Origin: an uncultured Collinsella sp.
GTDB taxonomy: Bacteria > Actinomycetota > Coriobacteriia > Coriobacteriales > Coriobacteriaceae
Direction of reading: 5' to 3'
Assembly (NCBI GenBank): GCA_900757505.1
Contig: CAAEOE010000075.1
Location: 1-64,000 of the forward strand
DNA: 64,000 nucleotides
Shown here: positions 42,193-50,883 of the stretch, piece after piece
Layout of the letters: every line of letters starts with the position of its first letter
Position numbering within the stretch: the stretch's first letter is position 1
Made by a program: the position numbers and the translations under genes
The notes under the pieces: model-generated
Told to the model about the DNA's origin: nothing
Database searches by the model: none
Seen by the model: only the letters and a program-made list of their open reading frames with translations

Positions 42193-43788
42193 TTAGGAAC
42201 GGATAACCTTGTCGACGTTCTGGAGCTGCAGCTCCTCGCCGTCCTGGCCCTCGATCACCACATTTTGCAGGTCGAGCACCTTGACGTTCTGCGCGATGAT
42301 GCCCTGGCGCACCATGGGCTCCACGCCGCAGGCCATGGCCGGCACAAAGGGCTCGGCATCGGCGGCAAAGGTCACATGGACATCCTGGAACGTCAGGCGC
42401 GTCACCTTGCTCTCGGGAAGGCCCGTGATATAGGCCGCGGCCGCATGGCAGTTGGTGGCCTCGATATCGCAAAACGTCGTGGCGCCAAAGCCGGGCGTAC
42501 GGTCGTCGACGGGCAGCGCCTCGCGAGACTGCACGTAGTCGGTCTTGCCGTCCTTGTCGCAGAAGTAGAACGAGTTGACCACGAAGGGCGTGAGCACCTT
42601 ATCCATGCGAATGTGCTCGAAGGTGATGCCCTCGTTGACGGCGTCCTTGCCGCGTCCGCGGCGTGTCTTGACGCGCAGGCCGCGGTCGGTGCGCTCAAAG
42701 AGGCACTTGCTCACGGTGAGGTCCTTGATGCCGCCGGCGGCCTCGGATCCCAGCACCACGGCGCCGTGGCCGTCGTGCATGTAGCAGTGCGAGATCAGCA
42801 CGTCGTGCGTGGCGGGACGGAGCTCGGGTTCAATGCCCAGTTTGCCGCTCTTGATGGCAATGCAGTCGTCGCCCACCGAGAACTGACAGCCAAGGATGCG
42901 GACAAAACCGCAGCTCTCGGGATCGAAACCGTCGGTGTTGTGGGAGTTCTTGGGACCCTCGATGGACAGGCACAGGGCATCGACGTGCTCGCACAGAATG
43001 GGATGGATATTCCACGCCGGGCTGTTGCGCACGGTAAAGCCGGCAAGGCTCACGTTTTGGCACTCGGACAGGAAGATCATGCGCGGACGGGCGACCTCGC
43101 GGCCCTCCTCGGGACGGAAGATGTTCTTAAAGTCCTTGTTCCACCAGTTGTCCTCGGCAAAATCGGTCTGACCGTCAATCGCGCCGCGACCATAGATGCA
43201 CACGTCGTGCACGCCCAGACCCGTAAAGGTAGAACAGTAGGTCGAGAAACTCTCGCCCTCCCAGCGGCCCAGGGGCAGCATATCGGTGCCGGCATACCCG
43301 GCACCCTCGTTGCCCGTGACCGTTCCCGGAATGTAGGCAAGCGCGGCACGATCGTGGCGGGCCAGCAGCACCGCTCCCTCGGCGAGCTCGATGTTGATAT
43401 TGCTCTTAAGGAAGAGGGACTTGATGCGATAACTACCGGCGGGGATCAGCACGCGGCCGCCCTTGGGGCAGGCCATGATGGCAGCCTGGATGTTGGTGGT
43501 GTCGTCGTGCTCGGCATCACCCTTGGCGCCACAGTCGCGAACGTTGATGGTAAAGGGCTCAGCCGGCGTGGTGACACCTACGCTCAGCTCACGCTCGCCA
43601 CAAACAAAACGAACCAGGTTGCGCTTGCCGGGGATCAGGCCGTCGACATAGGTCTCGACCGTATTCGTGGTACCGGCGGGCTCGTCGTTGACAAAGATCT
43701 CCCACGTATCGGCACAGGTAAAGTAGCCGCCGTCGTCAAGCTCGATCACGGCCGCGCGGGCGTTGCGCCAGATAACGTTCGTCTCCAT
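42193..43788 (-). CDS. Polygalacturonase, GH28
   Basis: The 531-residue protein has an N-terminal Ig-like part and a GH28 beta-helix. The four family motifs are visible: HNTDGFDPESC (NTD), GDDCIAIKSG (catalytic Asp pair), GHGAVVLGSE (His-Gly) and RVKTRRGRG (R-x-K). It hydrolyses alpha-1,4-galacturonan, probably as an exo-enzyme given the N-terminal domain. The start METNVIWRN has GAGGGAG. There is no signal peptide, so it is cytosolic. It supplies galacturonate to UxaC. Confidence 0.92.
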   Translation of the reverse strand: METNVIWRNARAAVIELDDGGYFTCADTWEIFVNDEPAGTTNTVETYVDGLIPGKRNLVRFVCGERELSVGVTTPAEPFTINVRDCGAKGDAEHDDTTNIQAAIMACPKGGRVLIPAGSYRIKSLFLKSNINIELAEGAVLLARHDRAALAYIPGTVTGNEGAGYAGTDMLPLGRWEGESFSTYCSTFTGLGVHDVCIYGRGAIDGQTDFAEDNWWNKDFKNIFRPEEGREVARPRMIFLSECQNVSLAGFTVRNSPAWNIHPILCEHVDALCLSIEGPKNSHNTDGFDPESCGFVRILGCQFSVGDDCIAIKSGKLGIEPELRPATHDVLISHCYMHDGHGAVVLGSEAAGGIKDLTVSKCLFERTDRGLRVKTRRGRGKDAVNEGITFEHIRMDKVLTPFVVNSFYFCDKDGKTDYVQSREALPVDDRTPGFGATTFCDIEATNCHAAAAYITGLPESKVTRLTFQDVHVTFAADAEPFVPAMACGVEPMVRQGIIAQNVKVLDLQNVVIEGQDGEELQLQNVDKVIRS

Positions 43789-43840
43789 GGATTTCTCCCT
43801 CAAAAAGATGCTCTAAAGGCAAATTGTACGCTGTTAAAAA

Positions 43841-43880
43841 AGGGCCGTGCCTGCCGGCGGAATTCCGGTGGCACGGCCCT
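43841..43880 (-). terminator. Terminator of the GPH transporter gene
   Basis: AGGGCCGTGCCTGCCGG pairs with CCGGTGGCACGGCCCT with one bulge, then a TTTTTT run on the minus strand. GH28 expression would depend on read-through or on its own promoter in the 52 bases that follow. Confidence 0.8.
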
Positions 43881-43903
43881 GTGATTTGGACGATATGTCG
43901 GCC

Positions 43904-45463
43904 TTACTCGGCGGGGGTTACGCTACCGTCCTGGAAGCCAACGTTGTTGTGGGCAAAGCAGTCCTCGTACTTAAAGCCGGAGAGCTCCTCGCAAAGCGCC
44001 TTGACCTCGGGCTTGACGTCGGCCATCTTGCCACCCTCCTTGACGCGGTGAATCTCGTCGCAAAGGATGTCGCACTGCTCCTTGTCGATCTTGATGCCGC
44101 GGGCAAGGACGGCCGCAAGCAGGAAGAAGCCGGCGCAGCCGATGATCATGTAGCCGCAGATATACAGAGGCACGGTAGCGGGCTGGGTCACGGCGTCGCT
44201 ATTGCCGGCGGTCTGAATGAAGCCGGAGGCAGCAAGGACGATAGCCCACACGTTGACGGCGATAGCCTGGGCGATCTGCTGGCAGAGCTGCTGCGCGGAG
44301 CTGTAGATGCCCTCGCGACGACGCAGGGTGATGAGTTCATCGACATCGGGGATGTAGTTGAGCAGAACATCGGGCAGGTACTGGAAGCCGACGTAGAAGA
44401 ACTTCCAGATGGCGAAGATGATGGGGTAGGCGATCATGGCGATGGCGACCGTGGAGGTGCCGTTGATCTGACCAAAGGCGAAGTAGTTGTAGGCAATGAT
44501 GCACGCAGCGCAACCGGCATTTGCGAGGTACCAAGACTTGTGGAAGCCCTTCTTGGCCATGAGGGCGACCCAGATGGCGGTGCAGACGATAGCGACGACC
44601 TTGCCAGGCATCTCCATCACGGACTCGTAGGACTTAGGAATCTGCAGGCAGTAGACGATGAAGAAGGACAGGCAGGCAGACCAGCAGGCAGCAGCAAGCT
44701 TCGTGGAGACCTGTGCATACAGGACCTTGCGGAAGGACTTGTTGCGGAAGGTGGAGATAACGTCGATGAAGAACTTCTTGATGCCCTCGCCGACGCTCTC
44801 GATCTTCTCCTGAGCGACCTCCTCGGGGGTGTGCTCCCACGTGGACAGGTACACGCAGAGCAGCGAGATTGCCATGACCGAAGCGTTGATCGTAGCGATG
44901 ATGAAGTAGCTAAACGGGTTGGTCTCGCCGAAGGTGCCAAAGCCAAAGCCGACGAGTGCTGCCATCAGGAAGCCGGCGGCGTTACCAAAGAGATGCTTGT
45001 AGCCGGTAAGGTACGTACGCTCCTTAAAGTCGTCGGTCATCTCGATGGTAAGCGGCGACAGGTTGGCGGTGCAGAACGTGTACGCGACGTTGTAGATCAG
45101 GTACAGCACAAAGTAGTACGGGAAGCCAAACGGCGTAGCCACGAAGATGAGCGGCTCGGCGATCATCATCGGGATGGCCAGCAAGATCCAGAAACGACGA
45201 CGACCAAAGATGCGGCCAATCTTGGTGGCATAGAAGTTATCGGCCACAAAGCCCATCAGCGGGCAAAGAATGGCGTTGACATAGATGGCAAACGAGCTGA
45301 TCAGTGCAGCCTCGCCTGCGGACAGGCCACACTCCGTGGACAGGAACAGCACCATGTAGCTGTGCGTAAAGGTCAGGGCACCGGAATTGAGCATACCGCC
45401 CATACCAAAGCCCAAGCGCGTCCAGAATGTGATCTTACGCTTTTTTCCGATCTTATTAGTCAT
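43904..45463 (-). CDS. GPH-family MFS symporter, probable oligogalacturonide importer
   Basis: The 519-residue protein has 12 helices and glycoside-pentoside-hexuronide:cation symporter features: RLGFGMGGMLNSGALTFTHSYMVLFL in helix 1, LICPLMGFVADNF-type (ILCPLMGFVADNF) in loop 2-3 and IGRIFGRRRFWIL after it. The start MTNKIGKK has AGAGGGAG. It is the only importer in the pectin cluster and lies between uxaA and GH28, so oligogalacturonides or galacturonate are the likely cargo. The promoter carries operators and the activator-type site. Confidence 0.87.
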   Translation of the reverse strand: MTNKIGKKRKITFWTRLGFGMGGMLNSGALTFTHSYMVLFLSTECGLSAGEAALISSFAIYVNAILCPLMGFVADNFYATKIGRIFGRRRFWILLAIPMMIAEPLIFVATPFGFPYYFVLYLIYNVAYTFCTANLSPLTIEMTDDFKERTYLTGYKHLFGNAAGFLMAALVGFGFGTFGETNPFSYFIIATINASVMAISLLCVYLSTWEHTPEEVAQEKIESVGEGIKKFFIDVISTFRNKSFRKVLYAQVSTKLAAACWSACLSFFIVYCLQIPKSYESVMEMPGKVVAIVCTAIWVALMAKKGFHKSWYLANAGCAACIIAYNYFAFGQINGTSTVAIAMIAYPIIFAIWKFFYVGFQYLPDVLLNYIPDVDELITLRRREGIYSSAQQLCQQIAQAIAVNVWAIVLAASGFIQTAGNSDAVTQPATVPLYICGYMIIGCAGFFLLAAVLARGIKIDKEQCDILCDEIHRVKEGGKMADVKPEVKALCEELSGFKYEDCFAHNNVGFQDGSVTPAE

Positions 45464-45540
45464 CGAGCTCCCTCTCTTTTCTCGATTGTCTTGTAACAAG
45501 ACAGTTGAGTCCACACTGACATCTGTCTGCCCAGCGTTCA

Positions 45541-45636
45541 GGGTGAACGTTTAGTTAGATTATGCGCGATTGCTTACGACAGGTGAACGTTCACTTGAAT
45601 AATATCCTTGAACGGTCGATTTTTACCGCTGAACGG
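45541..45636. promoter_or_regulatory. GPH transporter promoter: two operators and activator-type site
   Basis: Minus strand: CATAAT -10 at 45560-45565; GGGTGAACGTTTA at 45541-45553 over the start; AGGTGAACGTTCACTT at 45581-45596 near -35; AACGG-N16-AACGG at 45611-45636 near -70. A further operator-like half GGTGAACGTTTA lies at 45703-45714. The 355-base gap 45464-45818 has no gene. Confidence 0.65.
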
Positions 45637-45754
45637 ACACAATTGAGATCCTCACACCTATTTTCTGCTGGTAAAGGTGCCATGCTGGACAGCCATGAGA
45701 TAGGTGAACGTTTATCAGACATACCAACATATTCACTTAACCATGAAACGAAAA

Positions 45755-45784
45755 GGCCCCGCCGGGAACACTCCCGATGGGGCC
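45755..45784 (-). terminator. Terminator of the uxa genes
   Basis: GGCCCCGCCGGGA pairs with TCCCGATGGGGCC around ACAC, with TTTTCG following on the minus strand, 35 bases after the uxaA stop. Confidence 0.8.
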
Positions 45785-45818
45785 GATGACATCTCGCTAT
45801 GCTTGGGCGCACTTGCCG

Positions 45819-47303
45819 CTACAAGCAGACGCCGTCCTTCCAGATACTGATCTCGTGACAGCCACGGCGCTCAGCACTCGTGAGCTTACCGCTCGCCGTC
45901 TCCAGCACCAGCTGGTACAGATCGTGGGCAGCCTCGTCGAGCGTGCGCTCACCCGTGGCAATCACGCCAGCGTTAAAGTCCATCCAGTTGGCCTTGTGGT
46001 CGCACAGACGCTGATTGGTGAACACCTTGAGGGTAGGCGCCGGCGCGCCAAACGGTGTGCCGCGGCCGGTCGAGAACAGAATCACGTGGCAGCCGGCAGC
46101 CGTCAACGCCGTGGTGGATACCATGTCGTTGCCCGGACCGCACAGCATGTTCAGGCCGTGTTTATTTGCCTGGCCGGCATACGGCAGCACGTCGACGATG
46201 GGGGCAGATCCGCCCTTTTGCACGCAGCCGCAGCTCTTGTCCTCGAGCGTGGTAATACCGCCGTCCTTGTTGCCGGGACTCGGGTTCTCATAAACGACCT
46301 CGCCGTGGCTAATAAAGTAGTCCTTAAATCCATTGAGCATGTCGGAGGCAGCGTTAAAGACCTGCTCGTTCTCGCAACGGTCGAGCAGGATGCTCTCCGC
46401 GCCAAACATCTCGGGCACCTCGGTAAGCACCGACGTGCCGCCACGGGCGACGACCATATCGCTCACGCGACCGATCGTGGGGTTGGCGGTAATGCCCGAA
46501 AGACCGTCGGAGCCGCCACACTTAAGACCAATGACCAGCTCGGAGGCCGGAATGGGCTCGCGCTTGGACTGCTTTGCCAGGTCTGCCAGCTCGGCCAGAA
46601 TCTTGTGGCCCTCGATTTGCTCGTCGGCTACATCCTGGCAGGTGAGAAAACGAACGCGCTCGTGATCGAAGTCACCGAGCTCGTCGAGCACCTGCTGATG
46701 CGTGCAGTTCTCGCAACCGAGCGACAGGAACAGCACGCCCGCGGCATTTGCGTGACGCGACAGTGCCACCAGCAGACGACGGGTCTGGGCATGGTCGGCG
46801 CCGGTCTGCGAGCAACCGAACGGATGCGGGAAGTAGTAGACGCCCTCCAGCGAGCCATCGACCAGATCCTGGGCCTGCTCGCACATGGCACGGGCGACTT
46901 CGTTGACACAGCCGACCGTGGGGATGATCCACAGCTCGTTGCGCGTCGCGGCACGACCGTCGGCGCGGCGGAACCCCATAAAGGTCTCGGGCTCAACGGG
47001 ATCCACGACCGGATGTGTGGGGTTGTAGGTGTACTCGACCTCGCCCGAAAGGTTGGTCTTCACATTGTGCGTGTGGAGCCACTGACCGGGCTGGACATCG
47101 CCCGTCACATGACCGATAGGAAGGCCGTACTTAATGACGTCCTCGCCGGCGGCAATCGAGCGCACAGCCATCTTGTGGCCTTGCGGAATATCCTCTGCGG
47201 CCACGATCTCGCCCACCCCGGGAACCGCGACGGCAGTGCCCTTGGCAAGCGGCGACAGCGCGACGATCACGTTGTCGGCCGGATTGATCTGGATAGTGTT
47301 CAT
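45819..47303 (-). CDS. uxaA: Altronate dehydratase
   Basis: The 494-residue enzyme has an N-terminal SAF domain (about 1-90; VIVALSPLAKGTAVAVPG) and the UxaA/GarD dehydratase body: GFRRADGRAATRNELWIIPTVGCVNEVAR, HPFGCSQTGADHAQTRR, LGCENCTHQQVLDELGDFD, GLKCGGSDGLSGITANP. It dehydrates D-altronate to KDG with an iron or manganese ion. It follows uxaB; a strong GC hairpin (47342-47371) lies in the gap and may tune relative expression. Confidence 0.95.
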   Translation of the reverse strand: MNTIQINPADNVIVALSPLAKGTAVAVPGVGEIVAAEDIPQGHKMAVRSIAAGEDVIKYGLPIGHVTGDVQPGQWLHTHNVKTNLSGEVEYTYNPTHPVVDPVEPETFMGFRRADGRAATRNELWIIPTVGCVNEVARAMCEQAQDLVDGSLEGVYYFPHPFGCSQTGADHAQTRRLLVALSRHANAAGVLFLSLGCENCTHQQVLDELGDFDHERVRFLTCQDVADEQIEGHKILAELADLAKQSKREPIPASELVIGLKCGGSDGLSGITANPTIGRVSDMVVARGGTSVLTEVPEMFGAESILLDRCENEQVFNAASDMLNGFKDYFISHGEVVYENPSPGNKDGGITTLEDKSCGCVQKGGSAPIVDVLPYAGQANKHGLNMLCGPGNDMVSTTALTAAGCHVILFSTGRGTPFGAPAPTLKVFTNQRLCDHKANWMDFNAGVIATGERTLDEAAHDLYQLVLETASGKLTSAERRGCHEISIWKDGVCL

Positions 47304-47384
47304 TGCAAATGGTCCTAACCCTACAGGTTGAGCAGAAGTCGAGACGCGGGCACGCCGTCCCGCGCCCGCGTCTGCGCCGGAAAT

Positions 47385-48899
47385 TTACGCCTGAGCGTTG
47401 GCGAAGGCCTGCTTGGCGCCCTCGGCACGCACGACAGCGAGCGCGCTGACGACAAACTCCTCAAGACCTGCGATCTGCGTAAGGTCCTCGCCCCACATCT
47501 GCTCGTTGGTGAGCACGTCGTGCACCAGCTGGGCATCGTCGGCGCCGGCATGGGCGGCGTAGAAGTCGAGCACGAAGGCGTCGTCCTGAGCGGTGTACTC
47601 GGTGCCGTCGGAGCGACGCAGGTGCAGGCCGTCGCCCTCGCGGGACACGAGCTCCTGCGTGTAGAAGGAGATGAGCGTAGCGAGGCTCGTCGCCAGGCAC
47701 TTGGGCAGGTTGCCGGTCTCGGCAACGTAGTCCTTGAGCGTGGGCAGGTCACGAGCGCGCCACTTAGCCGTGGAGTTGAGGCAGATGGAGAGCAGCGCAT
47801 GATCAATAAACGGGTTGTCGAAGCGGTTTTCGACGGCGGCGGCAAAGGCCTTGCAGTCCTCGACATCCAAGTCGGCGGCAAGCGTCGGAATGACCTCGTC
47901 GTAGAGCATGGTGTTCATGAAGCCGCGAATGGTCTCGTCATGCATGCAGTCGCGCACGATATCAAAGCCGGCAACCCAGGAACCCGGAACGAAGGCGGTA
48001 TGGGCACCGTTGAGGATGCGGACCTTGCGCTTTTTGTACGGGGTGACGTCGGGAGTCACAAAGACACCCGGAAGACCAGCCTTCACAAAGGGAAGCTTCT
48101 CGGCAAGCGACTCGTCGCCCTGGATGCCCCACATCTGGAAGGGCTCGCGCACGGCCAGGAAGGGATCCTCGTAGCCCAGACGCTCGGCAACCGCCGCGGC
48201 CTCCTTAGGATCGCGGATGCGGCCGGGGACGATGGTGTCGACGAGCGTGGTGCAGACGGTGCAGTCGTTAGCCATCCACTGCGCAAACTCGTCCTCCCAG
48301 CCCCAGTCGCTCACATACTGGTTCATGATGCGCAGCAACTCCTCGCCGTTGTGATCGATGAGCTCGCAGGCGAGGACGATGACGCCCGGCTTACCGGCAG
48401 CCCAGCGGGTGTGGAGCACCTGGGCAAGCTTGGCGGGGAAGCTCGCGGGTGGCATGTCGTCGGCCTTGCAGGACGGGTCATAGGCGATACCGGCCTCGGT
48501 GGTGTTGGAGACGATGATCTCTAGGTCGTCGGAGACGGCGACCTCCATCATGGCGCGGTAGTCGTCCTCACGATACGGGTTAAGGCAGCGGCTGCAGGCG
48601 CTGATCACGCGGGACTCGTCAACCGTGTTGCCGTTCTCCTTGCCGCGCACCAGCACGGTGTACAGGTCGTCCTGGGCATTGATACCGTCGGCAAAGCCAA
48701 AGGCACCGTTGATGGGCTGCACCATGACGACCTTGCCGTTCCAGCCGGTGGCCTCGTTGCCCATGTCAAAGAAACGGTCGACGAAGGCGCGCAGGAAATT
48801 GCCCTCGCCAAACTGCAGAACCTTCTCGGGAGCATCCTTGGGCAGCAAATAGCCCTTGTAGCCGATCTTCTCGAGCGCATCGTAGCTGATGTTCTCCAT
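47385..48899 (-). CDS. uxaB: Tagaturonate reductase
   Basis: The 504-residue mannitol-dehydrogenase-family enzyme has an N-terminal NAD motif region (VLQFGEGNFLRAFVDRFFD), IVSNTTEAGIAYDP, and the catalytic Lys region VTPDVTPYKKRKVRILNGAHTAFVPGSWVAG. It reduces D-tagaturonate to D-altronate. It lies between uxaC and uxaA in pathway order. Family members are usually about 480 residues, so the length is normal. AAGGAGAG precedes the ATG. Confidence 0.93.
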   Translation of the reverse strand: MENISYDALEKIGYKGYLLPKDAPEKVLQFGEGNFLRAFVDRFFDMGNEATGWNGKVVMVQPINGAFGFADGINAQDDLYTVLVRGKENGNTVDESRVISACSRCLNPYREDDYRAMMEVAVSDDLEIIVSNTTEAGIAYDPSCKADDMPPASFPAKLAQVLHTRWAAGKPGVIVLACELIDHNGEELLRIMNQYVSDWGWEDEFAQWMANDCTVCTTLVDTIVPGRIRDPKEAAAVAERLGYEDPFLAVREPFQMWGIQGDESLAEKLPFVKAGLPGVFVTPDVTPYKKRKVRILNGAHTAFVPGSWVAGFDIVRDCMHDETIRGFMNTMLYDEVIPTLAADLDVEDCKAFAAAVENRFDNPFIDHALLSICLNSTAKWRARDLPTLKDYVAETGNLPKCLATSLATLISFYTQELVSREGDGLHLRRSDGTEYTAQDDAFVLDFYAAHAGADDAQLVHDVLTNEQMWGEDLTQIAGLEEFVVSALAVVRAEGAKQAFANAQA

Positions 48900-48940
48900 C
48901 TGTGTCTCTCCTTAGATAGCTGTTAGCGTGCAAGCAAAAC

Positions 48941-48970
48941 GGGGGCGCCGCGTGTGGCAACGGCGCTCCC
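48941..48970 (-). terminator. Hairpin between uxaC and uxaB
   Basis: GGGAGCGCCG pairs with CGGCGCCCCC (one mismatch) and is followed by GTTTTG on the minus strand. It is probably a leaky intercistronic terminator or mRNA stabiliser. Confidence 0.55.
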
Positions 48971-48995
48971 GAGTTCGATGTGATTCGATGCAGGC

Positions 48996-50423
48996 TTATG
49001 CCTCGACGGTGTCCAAATCAAAGCCAAAGTAGCGGACCGCATTGTTGTAGCTGATGTCGCGCACGATACTGCCCAGCAGCTCCATGTCGGCCGGGTACTT
49101 GCCCTGCTCGACCCACTCGCCGATCACGCTGCACAGCACGCGACGGAAGTACTCGTGGCGCGGATAGGACAGGAAAGAGCGGGAGTCGGTAAGCATGCCC
49201 ACAAAGTTGCCCAGCACGCCCTCGTTAGCCAGAGCCGTGAGTTGCTCGCGCATGCCGACCTCGTTGTCGTTGAACCACCAGGCGGAGCCGTTCTGGATCT
49301 TACCGGCGGTCGGAGCCTCCTGGAAGCAGCCCATGACGGTATCGATCATGGTGTTATCGATGGGGTTCAGGCTGTACAGGATGGTCTTGGGCAGGCCGCA
49401 GGTCTCCTGGATGGAGTTGAGGAAATCGGCGAGCTGGTCGGACGGCGTGTAGTTGGAGATGCAGTCGTAGCCGGTGTCGGGACCGAGCTTGGCGAACATG
49501 GCGCGGTTGTTGTCGCGCTTGCAGCCAAAGTGCAGCTGCATGGCCCAGCCCAGACGGACATACTCGCCGGCAACGAACTGCATAAAGGCAGTCTTGTACT
49601 TGAGGACCTCTTCCTCGGTAAGCGGCTCGGCAGCCAGACCCTTGGCAAAGATAGCCTCGATCTCGTCGGCGGTAGCCGGGACGTACATAACGTAGTCGAG
49701 TGCGTGGTCGGAGGCGCGGCAGCCCAGCTCGTGAGCAACGTCGTAGCGCTTGGAAATGGCAGCCTTCATGCCCTCAAAGTCGCTGACCTCAACGCCGGCA
49801 ACCTCGGAAAGGTGCTTGCAGTAGTCGGCAAACTCCTGGCCGCGCTCGATGCGCAAAGCGGCATCGGGGCGCATGGCGGGAACGACCTGAACGTCAAAGC
49901 TGTCGTCGGCGGCAATCTTCTTGTGCCACTCAAAGCTGTCGGCGGGGTCGTCGGTAGTGCAGATCATGCGGACGTTGGACTGCTTGATCAGGTTACGGCA
50001 GGTAAAGCTAGCCTCAGCGAGCTTGGCGTTGGCAAGGTCCCAGACCTCCTGGGCAGTCTTGCCGTTGAGGACGCCCTCGTAGCCAAAGTAGCGCTTAAGC
50101 TCCAGGTGGCTCCACTCAAAGACGGGGTTGCCAACGCAGCGACCCAGGGTCTCGGCCCACTTTTGGAACTTCTCGCGAGCAGGGGCGTCGCCAGTGATAA
50201 AACGCTCGTCGACGCCGTTGGCACGCATCAGGCGCCACTTGTAGTGGTCGCCGCCCAGCCAAACCTCGGTGATGTTCTCGAAACGCTTGTCCTCCCAAAT
50301 CTCCTTAGGAGAAATGTGGCAGTGATAGTCGACGATGGGCATGCCCTCGGCAAAGTTGTGGAACAGCTCCTCGCCGGTCTTGGTGCTCAGCAGGAAATCC
50401 TGATCGTCCATAAAGTTTTTCAT
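48996..50423 (-). CDS. uxaC: Uronate (glucuronate/galacturonate) isomerase
   Basis: The 475-residue amidohydrolase-superfamily enzyme has metal ligands in PIVDYHCHISPKEI, FEWSHLELKRYFG, and CTTDDPADSFEWH, and ends in YNNAVRYFGFDLD. It converts D-galacturonate to D-tagaturonate (and glucuronate to fructuronate). The start MKNFMDDQD has AAAGGGGCTG. It is the first gene of the uxaCBA series, with the best-defined two-operator promoter in the window. Confidence 0.95.
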   Translation of the reverse strand: MKNFMDDQDFLLSTKTGEELFHNFAEGMPIVDYHCHISPKEIWEDKRFENITEVWLGGDHYKWRLMRANGVDERFITGDAPAREKFQKWAETLGRCVGNPVFEWSHLELKRYFGYEGVLNGKTAQEVWDLANAKLAEASFTCRNLIKQSNVRMICTTDDPADSFEWHKKIAADDSFDVQVVPAMRPDAALRIERGQEFADYCKHLSEVAGVEVSDFEGMKAAISKRYDVAHELGCRASDHALDYVMYVPATADEIEAIFAKGLAAEPLTEEEVLKYKTAFMQFVAGEYVRLGWAMQLHFGCKRDNNRAMFAKLGPDTGYDCISNYTPSDQLADFLNSIQETCGLPKTILYSLNPIDNTMIDTVMGCFQEAPTAGKIQNGSAWWFNDNEVGMREQLTALANEGVLGNFVGMLTDSRSFLSYPRHEYFRRVLCSVIGEWVEQGKYPADMELLGSIVRDISYNNAVRYFGFDLDTVEA

Positions 50424-50475
50424 CAAACAGCCCCTTTGCTGGCAAGGCGGGCGCACGGCGCGCTCGTTATCCTTT

Positions 50476-50570
50476 AGGTGAACGTTCACTATACTAATCC
50501 ATTGCACCTCAAAAGGTGAACGTTCACCTAACCACCACGGGGTGAACGGTAGATTTTGCCCGTTCAACGG
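50476..50570. promoter_or_regulatory. uxaC promoter: two LacI-type operators and activator-type site
   Basis: On the minus strand TATAGT at about 50486-50491 is the -10 box. AGGTGAACGTTCACT (50476-50490) covers the start, and AGGTGAACGTTCACCT (50514-50529), a perfect palindrome, lies near -40. AACGG-N16-AACGG (50545-50570) centres near -76. No good -35 box is seen, which fits activator dependence. Confidence 0.7.
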
Positions 50571-50659
50571 TTGCTGGGGATGTGACTTGCATGTATTGCG
50601 GACTGGTTGGCGTCCCCGAACACCGAACTTGAGCGCTTTTGCTCAGGTGGGTCATGTCC

Positions 50660-50858
50660 CGACGTACATTTTTGGGAGTATTCAGCATTGGAGCGCGCCG
50701 TGCGCCATCCTCAGCGTCCTATTTGGAACGCAGATAGCGCCCGATCGGCATAAAAAGTGCCCCCGATGGCAAATTACGCCATCGGGGGCACTTAAAACAG
50801 TCGTTCTGCACCTCATTCAGGGCATGCCAATGCTGAATACTCCCAAAAATGCACGTCG
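50660..50858. repeat. MITE-like element 1 with 32-bp terminal inverted repeats
   Basis: 50660-50691 and 50827-50858 are inverted copies that differ at one position (CGACGTACATTTTTGGG against CGACGTGCATTTTTGGG). The 199-bp element contains no ORF. No clear target duplication is visible. It lies in the 460-base gap between the uxaC promoter and the lacI gene. Confidence 0.6.
50756..50792 (-). terminator. Terminator of the LacI gene inside the MITE-like element
   Basis: AGTGCCCCCGATGGC pairs perfectly with GCCATCGGGGGCACT around AAATTAC; TTTTTAT follows on the minus strand. It would also work in the other direction. Confidence 0.75.
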
Positions 50859-50883
50859 CAAGAGGGGGTACCTGCTCAATCGG

